From: Planctomycetaceae bacterium
GTDB taxonomy: Bacteria; Planctomycetota; Planctomycetia; Pirellulales; UBA1268
DNA: 9,688 nucleotides
NCBI GenBank assembly: GCA_947453875.1
Contig: CANGIH010000061.1
Coordinates: forward strand, 1-9,688
Direction of reading: 5' to 3'
Below the pieces are notes generated by a model, which was not told where the DNA came from, made no database searches, and was given only the letters and a program-made list of their open reading frames with translations. Positions 5,637 to 9,688 of this stretch are shown one piece after another (positions within the stretch are counted from its first letter, which is position 1; each line of letters starts with the position of its first letter). Made by a program: the position numbers and the translations under genes.

Positions 5637-8057
5637 ATGAAGAACACACTCCATCGTCCCGCCGAGAGCGGTCGCTTCCGCCCGAAGGCCAGTCGTGGCC
5701 GTTTGGCCGCCTGGCGACGACGGGCCCGCGAGATGACGGCCTGCATGCTGATCGCCGCGACGGCGGTGGGGCAGTCGGGCACCGCACTCGCCCAGATGGG
5801 TCAGATGGGCATGGCCCCGGTCGGGGGTGTGGTGAACCGGGCCGCCGCCGGATTCGCCAACCTCAACAACAACGGCCCGGGCTGGATGTACTACGGCCTC
5901 AACGCAGCCGATCGCGGCCTCGGCTACCAGGGCAGCTACATGACCCTCGGGGCATTCATCCCCTACGCCGAGGACGACCTCGGTGGATTCTGGTCGACCG
6001 ACCTCCGCGCCCACCTTTCGAACTACGGCGGTTTCTTCTCCAACGTCGGCGTCGTCCGCAAGCAGTTCCTCGGCGGGACGCTCGGCGGCATCGGCGTCTA
6101 CTGGGACTACGACGCCGACCAGAACCAGTACGGCAACACCTGGATCAACGACACCAGCGGCAGCTACCTTTTCCCCGGCGGCATGACCTACAACCAGGTG
6201 GGCGTGTCGGCCGAGTGGTTGACCGACTACGGCAACCTGCGGAGCAACGGCTACATCCCCGTCGGCAGCACGGCCTCGACGATGGGGCCGTACGTCGGCA
6301 ATTCGCTCCTCGGTGTCCTCGGCGTCAACGCCGCCCTCACCGGTGCCGACCTCGAAGTCGGTGCCTATGTCCCGGGCCTCTCCGACTGGGCCGGCATGGT
6401 CAGCGTCGGCGGCTACACCTTCGGGAACGCCCGCTACAACCTCCCCAGCGGCAACGACGTCGTGCCGTACTTCGGCGGTGTGTACACCCGACTCGACATG
6501 ACGTTCCTCAACAACTGGGACTTCTCACTCCAGGCGAACAACGACAGCTACTTCGACTGGACCGGCTTCGCCCGCCTCACCTACCGCATGGGTGGATCGC
6601 GGCGGCGGACCGTGTCGGATCAGGTCGAACAGCCGATGATGCGCAACGAGCACATCGTCCGCGCCTACCAGCAGCCCGTGCAGGCCCTCAACCCCTACAC
6701 CGCCACCCCCTGGAACGTCGTCCACGTCGACAGCGGCGCGGCGGCGGGGGCGGCCGCCACCCCGATGGCCCTCTCGGCATCACCGTTGGCCGCCACCGGC
6801 TTGGGCACCGCCGAGGCGCCCCTGACGACGCTCGCCGCCGCCCAGGTCGTGGCCACCAACCCCTACGACATCATCCTCGTCCACCAGGGGATCAGTTCCA
6901 ACCAGCCCTACGCGGGCGGCTTCTCGTTTGCGGCCGATCACCAGTTCCTCGTCGGCCAGGGTTCGGCGATGCAGCTTCCCACCGCGAACATGGGCCTCGT
7001 GCCGGTGTGGAGCGGCGTGAAGAGCACCGACTATCCGGTGATCGCGGCGGGGACCGGCACGGCCATCACCCTCGGCAACGGGTCGGTGGTCGACCACCTC
7101 AAGATCACAGGCTCGCGGGTCGGCATCTCCGACGCCGGGGTCACCGAGACGGGGAGCTACGTGATCGTCAACGACGTGCAGATCGTCGGCAGCGGTCCGA
7201 ACCAGACCGGCGTCCAGATCCTCGATCTCAACGACACCGGCGAACGGCTCAACTTCTCGAACATGTACCTGCAGGGGCTGACGGCCAACGGCTTCGACAT
7301 CTACGGTGGCAGCGGTGGCGCCGGCGATCCGAATGTCAACATCGACAACTCCACGATCACCGACATCGGCGGCTCGGCGGTGCTTGTCCAGGACGTCTAC
7401 AACGACGGTCGGGTGCGGATCACCAACTCGGACATCAGCCGCACGACCGCCGCCGGCGTGCAGGTGACCAACGCCCAGGTCTACGTCGAGGGGACCGATT
7501 TCTCCGCCATCGGCACCGCCGGCGTCGACGCGACTGCGGGTGTCGTCCCCGAGGCGGGGGTGTTCGGCACCAATTCGATCGTGCAGGTGGTCGCCTCGAC
7601 GTTCGTGGGAGTTCCGGTCGGCGTCCGTGCCCAGGCCACCGAGGGGGGCACGATGGATGTCACGATCAACAGCAACACCATCCGCACCACCGGCGGCAAC
7701 GGCATCATCGTGTCGGTCGCCGATGCACCGAACGCCGTGGCGAATGCCTCGATCGTGGGCAACCGGGTGACGGGGGCCGCGACGGTCACCAGCGGCACCG
7801 TCCAGGTCTCCAACGGCAACATCCTCCTCGACTCGGTCGGCTGGACGGTCAACCTCACTCCCGACCCGCCGGTCGTCACTCCCGGCCAGGGCATCCTCAA
7901 TGTGCGGGCCGCCGACGAGGCGAACCTCCGCGGCCTCAACTACAACGCCTCGGTGCAGGACATGCCCGCCGATGTGGTCGACGGCGACGGCAACATCATC
8001 GTCCCACCGCCGCCGTTCTACGATCCGGCGCTCTACGTGCCGCTCCCGCCCAACTGA
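5637..8057 (+). CDS. Surface protein: inverse-autotransporter-like beta-barrel with right-handed beta-helix passenger
   Basis: 806 aa. An unusually long, Arg-rich N-region (residues 1-32) precedes a hydrophobic core (about 33-46) and a likely cleavage site after TALA52. Residues about 60-318 read as an outer-membrane beta-barrel: alternating aromatic/Gly strands with Asn/Asp-rich turns (GGIGVYWDYDADQNQYGNT, FSLQANNDSYFDWTGFARLT). The barrel closes at RLTYRM (313-318), and QPMMRNEHIV follows, resembling the segment just after the intimin barrel (RNNNI). The order barrel first, passenger after is that of type Ve secretion (intimin/invasin). A linker (to about 375) leads into a domain opening with GTAEAPLTTLAAAQ and then about 300 residues of short beta-strand coils with Asn/Asp/Thr turns (NSTITDIGGSAVLVQ, NSDISRTTAAGVQV, NSNTIRTTGGNGIIV), typical of pectate-lyase/NosD-like beta-helices. 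The tail is Pro-rich (PPPPFYDP). Role inferred: attachment or glycan contact. The SD is weak. A start at M33 is possible but would lose the positive N-region. Confidence 0.82.
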   Translation: MKNTLHRPAESGRFRPKASRGRLAAWRRRAREMTACMLIAATAVGQSGTALAQMGQMGMAPVGGVVNRAAAGFANLNNNGPGWMYYGLNAADRGLGYQGSYMTLGAFIPYAEDDLGGFWSTDLRAHLSNYGGFFSNVGVVRKQFLGGTLGGIGVYWDYDADQNQYGNTWINDTSGSYLFPGGMTYNQVGVSAEWLTDYGNLRSNGYIPVGSTASTMGPYVGNSLLGVLGVNAALTGADLEVGAYVPGLSDWAGMVSVGGYTFGNARYNLPSGNDVVPYFGGVYTRLDMTFLNNWDFSLQANNDSYFDWTGFARLTYRMGGSRRRTVSDQVEQPMMRNEHIVRAYQQPVQALNPYTATPWNVVHVDSGAAAGAAATPMALSASPLAATGLGTAEAPLTTLAAAQVVATNPYDIILVHQGISSNQPYAGGFSFAADHQFLVGQGSAMQLPTANMGLVPVWSGVKSTDYPVIAAGTGTAITLGNGSVVDHLKITGSRVGISDAGVTETGSYVIVNDVQIVGSGPNQTGVQILDLNDTGERLNFSNMYLQGLTANGFDIYGGSGGAGDPNVNIDNSTITDIGGSAVLVQDVYNDGRVRITNSDISRTTAAGVQVTNAQVYVEGTDFSAIGTAGVDATAGVVPEAGVFGTNSIVQVVASTFVGVPVGVRAQATEGGTMDVTINSNTIRTTGGNGIIVSVADAPNAVANASIVGNRVTGAATVTSGTVQVSNGNILLDSVGWTVNLTPDPPVVTPGQGILNVRAADEANLRGLNYNASVQDMPADVVDGDGNIIVPPPPFYDPALYVPLPPN

Positions 8058-8079
8058 TCGGCCCCAAGGGCAAGCCACG

Positions 8080-8976
8080 TCATGACACGGAAGGGTGGGC
8101 GGCCGGAACGATCCGGTCGCCCACCTGGACGTTTGCGGTGCGACCATCGCCGCAGGTGTTGATGCCGAGGCGGTAATAGCCCTGCCACGCGGAGGCGTCG
8201 GCGTCACGGCGGATTCCCCGGCGGCGGCGGGCCTCGAATGCCTCGCGGAAGTGTTCGGTCCCCTTTCCCGAGCGGGAGTCACGGGCCGGCACCGGGCAGC
8301 GGCGGCAGGCATTCGTCGCCCGGAAGCCCGCCCCACCGACGACGAACGGGAGCGGGGGGAGCGGGGGCAGATCGGCCCAGGGATCGACAAGAATCTCCGC
8401 CCCGAGCGCACCGAGTGTCGGTGGAGGAGGGACCCGCGCGGGATGGGCGAGGGTGTCCTCCCAGAAAGGATCGCAGCCACCGGCCTCGAGATTCATCCGG
8501 AACCGGCGGCGGACCTCATCGATCGGCAGCGAGAACCACCGGGCCACCTCCACGAGCGTGGCCGTCGAGACCAGCGTCGCCCCGGAGGCCTCCCGGTCGT
8601 CTGGAAACCCCCCTGTCGATCGCTCCTCGAGATCGACGGCGATCCCGAGCGCCTCCGACAGCCAACCAGACGGCCCGGTCGGACCAGGCATGAGCGGAAA
8701 GCGCTCCGCGCCCAAACCAACGACGCCCCCCGCCGAGGTCGGATCAAGATGCAGTCGCACCGTCCGCCCGCTCCCCTCCCCATCGAGGTCGAACGAGGCG
8801 CGGATCGAGTGGATCCGGGGAGTCCGTTTGGCATTCACGACCATTCCGTCAGGATCGACCAGCCGCCAGCGCCGGTCGTGTTCGAGCGCGCCGCAGGGGA
8901 GCACGCTGGCCTCTCCCACCTCGACGCCATCGAGGCTCTTCACCGGAAAGAGGGTGATGCGGTCGAGGTGGGGCAT
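8080..8976 (-). CDS. MOSC-domain protein with MOSC N-terminal beta-barrel
   Basis: 298 aa from ATG 8976. The N-terminal MOSC beta-barrel domain opens at once (LDRITLFPVKSLDGVEVGEA, then HDRRWRLVDPDG). The MOSC domain carries RFRMNLEAGGCDPFWED (157-173), matching the family's RFRPN...PF.ED motif, and a cysteine pair CRRC (224-227) where the family keeps a conserved Cys; the sequence after it (PVPARDSRSGK) differs from the common VVTTVDP form. It ends with a GD box (VQVGDRIV, 283-290). By family knowledge these proteins (MoCo sulfurase C-terminal, mARC, YcbX, YiiM) bind molybdenum cofactor or handle sulfur; the exact reaction here is unknown. Cytoplasmic, no TM. ATG 8976 was chosen because the domain begins there and GGGGAG lies upstream; a GTG at 9015 would add 13 residues and overlap the preceding gene's TGA as GTGA. 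It is 35 bp after the HlyD-like gene, likely co-transcribed, and converges on the surface-protein gene with a 22-bp gap and no clear terminator. Confidence 0.85.
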   Translation of the reverse strand: MPHLDRITLFPVKSLDGVEVGEASVLPCGALEHDRRWRLVDPDGMVVNAKRTPRIHSIRASFDLDGEGSGRTVRLHLDPTSAGGVVGLGAERFPLMPGPTGPSGWLSEALGIAVDLEERSTGGFPDDREASGATLVSTATLVEVARWFSLPIDEVRRRFRMNLEAGGCDPFWEDTLAHPARVPPPPTLGALGAEILVDPWADLPPLPPLPFVVGGAGFRATNACRRCPVPARDSRSGKGTEHFREAFEARRRRGIRRDADASAWQGYYRLGINTCGDGRTANVQVGDRIVPAAHPSVS

Positions 8977-8986
8977 GGGTGATGAT

Positions 8987-8992
8987 CTCCCC
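8987..8992 (-). promoter_or_regulatory. Ribosome binding site favouring the ATG start of the MOSC gene
   Basis: GGGGAG on the minus strand, ten bases before ATG 8976. It supports this start over the GTG at 9015, though the spacing is a little long. Confidence 0.45.
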
Positions 8993-9011
8993 GTTGCCGT
9001 CCGATCCGGGA

Positions 9012-9688
9012 TCACATCCGGAAGTTGAACGTCTGCCAGAGAAGACGCAGCAGCCAGCTCCCCACGGTGCGCTGGCCGACGCGGATCCGGGCCGTGCCAC
9101 GCATCCCCGCGGTGAACGAGGTGTCGGGATCGTCGAGCGCCATCAGCGCCTCGTAGCTGGTGGAGATCGGCGTCTCCCGGCCCGATTCGTCGGTGCGGGT
9201 GGGAACCTTGCCCCCCGCCTTCACGCTCAGACGCTCCGACCCGGCCTCGAGGCTCGTCTCCGCGATCTCGTCGACGACACCCCGGAACGTCAGCCAGGGG
9301 AGCGCGTCGAGCTTGAGATCGACCGGCTGGCCATGGCCGACGAACTCCACCTCCGACTGGTCGACCACCATCACTGCCTCGAACGCGGCCGGATCGCCCA
9401 CCAAGCAGAGCACCGTTCCCTCGGCGAGCGTCGCACCGAGGTTCTGCTCGTCGAGCACATGCCCGCTCCAGCCCGGGAGACGCCCTGCCCCATCGGGAGT
9501 CGGCTTGACGGCCGTCGCCGGCAGGACGACACCGGCCCGCGGGGCGGTGAGGACGAGATCGGCGCGGTCCTTCCGCTTGCGGGTCAACTGCTCCTCGACA
9601 CTCTTGAGCGATTCCTCCACCGTGCCGATCTCGAGCCCCGCGGCGGGGTCGGTGAATCGTTCCCGCTCCAGACTCGACAGCCTCGAGC
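9012..9688 (-). CDS. HlyD-type membrane-fusion / periplasmic adaptor protein, N-terminal part beyond the right edge
   Basis: The frame is open to the window end, so only the last 224 residues are seen. In the visible part: a charged coiled-coil segment (1-41, EESLKSVEEQLTRKRKDRAD), then a lipoyl-type half-motif (LVLTAPRAGVVLPA, 44-57), the second lipoyl strand set and a beta-barrel domain (GATLAEGTVLCLVGDP, AVMVVDQSEVEFV, LPWLTFRGVVDEIA), and a C-terminal segment GMRGTARIRVGQRTVGSWLL ending in LLWQTFNFRM. This is the layout of the adaptor subunits that bridge inner-membrane pumps and outer-membrane channels. The end, with its RxxLG-W-aromatic pattern, recalls planctomycete adaptors fused to or next to M50-type peptidases, which is memory-based inference. 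A GTG at 9620 is not the real start, because coding continues upstream through it. Partner pump genes, if any, lie to the right. The stop is 35 bp before the MOSC start. Confidence 0.8.
   Translation of the reverse strand, partial: SRLSSLERERFTDPAAGLEIGTVEESLKSVEEQLTRKRKDRADLVLTAPRAGVVLPATAVKPTPDGAGRLPGWSGHVLDEQNLGATLAEGTVLCLVGDPAAFEAVMVVDQSEVEFVGHGQPVDLKLDALPWLTFRGVVDEIAETSLEAGSERLSVKAGGKVPTRTDESGRETPISTSYEALMALDDPDTSFTAGMRGTARIRVGQRTVGSWLLRLLWQTFNFRM

Noticed and set aside
5401..5640. 79-codon GTG-started ORF whose TGA overlaps the surface-protein ATG
   Set aside because: The ATGA-type overlap is tempting, but the protein has no recognisable features, G/C bias at third codon positions is weaker than in the real genes, and no clear SD precedes the GTG.
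8058..8079. Bidirectional terminator between the convergent surface-protein and MOSC genes
   Set aside because: Only 22 bp, no stable stem-loop and no T-run; the nearby GTCATGAC palindrome at 8079-8086 is too short.
6215..8176. 653-codon plus-strand ORF overlapping the surface protein
   Set aside because: Extremely Arg/His/Pro-rich out-of-frame shadow of the beta-helix gene; stops are rare in the other frames of GC-rich DNA.
6780..8480. 566-codon minus-strand ORF opposite the surface protein
   Set aside because: Asp/Val/Gly/His-rich antisense shadow overlapping both the surface-protein and MOSC genes; no recognisable domain.

Overview
The window is GC-rich DNA with dense coding on both strands and third codon positions strongly biased to G/C. 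Gene content suggests a planctomycete (Pirellulales-like). The main clues are a surface protein with an inverse-autotransporter-type barrel and a beta-helix passenger, a HlyD-type adaptor fragment whose C-terminus resembles the adaptor halves of planctomycete M50-peptidase export proteins, and a variant MOSC protein. The taxonomic call is inference; no rRNA, tRNA, CRISPR or mobile element was seen.

Layout, left to right. Minus strand, 1-3158: a secreted trypsin-like serine protease cut by the left edge; a 50-codon basic helical microprotein directly upstream of it, with a very strong ribosome binding site; a threonine ammonia-lyase (IlvA, medium form with ACT-like tail); and a YqaB-like HAD phosphatase. 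The last two overlap by four bases (ATGA), so they are co-translated, probably from a promoter with a perfect TATAAT at 3211-3216. Plus strand, 3348-8057: a two-TM chemoreceptor whose cytoplasmic domain closely resembles that of WspA, a 285-bp gap rich in potential hairpins, and an 806-residue outer-membrane/surface protein. Minus strand, 8080-9688: a MOSC-domain protein behind the C-terminal part of a HlyD/membrane-fusion adaptor cut by the right edge. The MOSC and surface-protein genes converge, 22 bp apart.

How they may work together: threonine ammonia-lyase plus sugar-phosphate phosphatase is a compact metabolic pair with no obvious pathway link. The receptor and the surface protein lie in the same direction and could join surface sensing to attachment, but no other Wsp genes (WspB-F, WspR) lie in the window. 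The microprotein-protease pair at the left and the adaptor-MOSC pair at the right are likely two-gene operons that continue outside the window or end in it. No stretch over 300 bases lacks a gene. I see no complete new defence or mobile system here; the best leads are the microprotein, the orphan WspA-type receptor and the surface protein with its structured leader.
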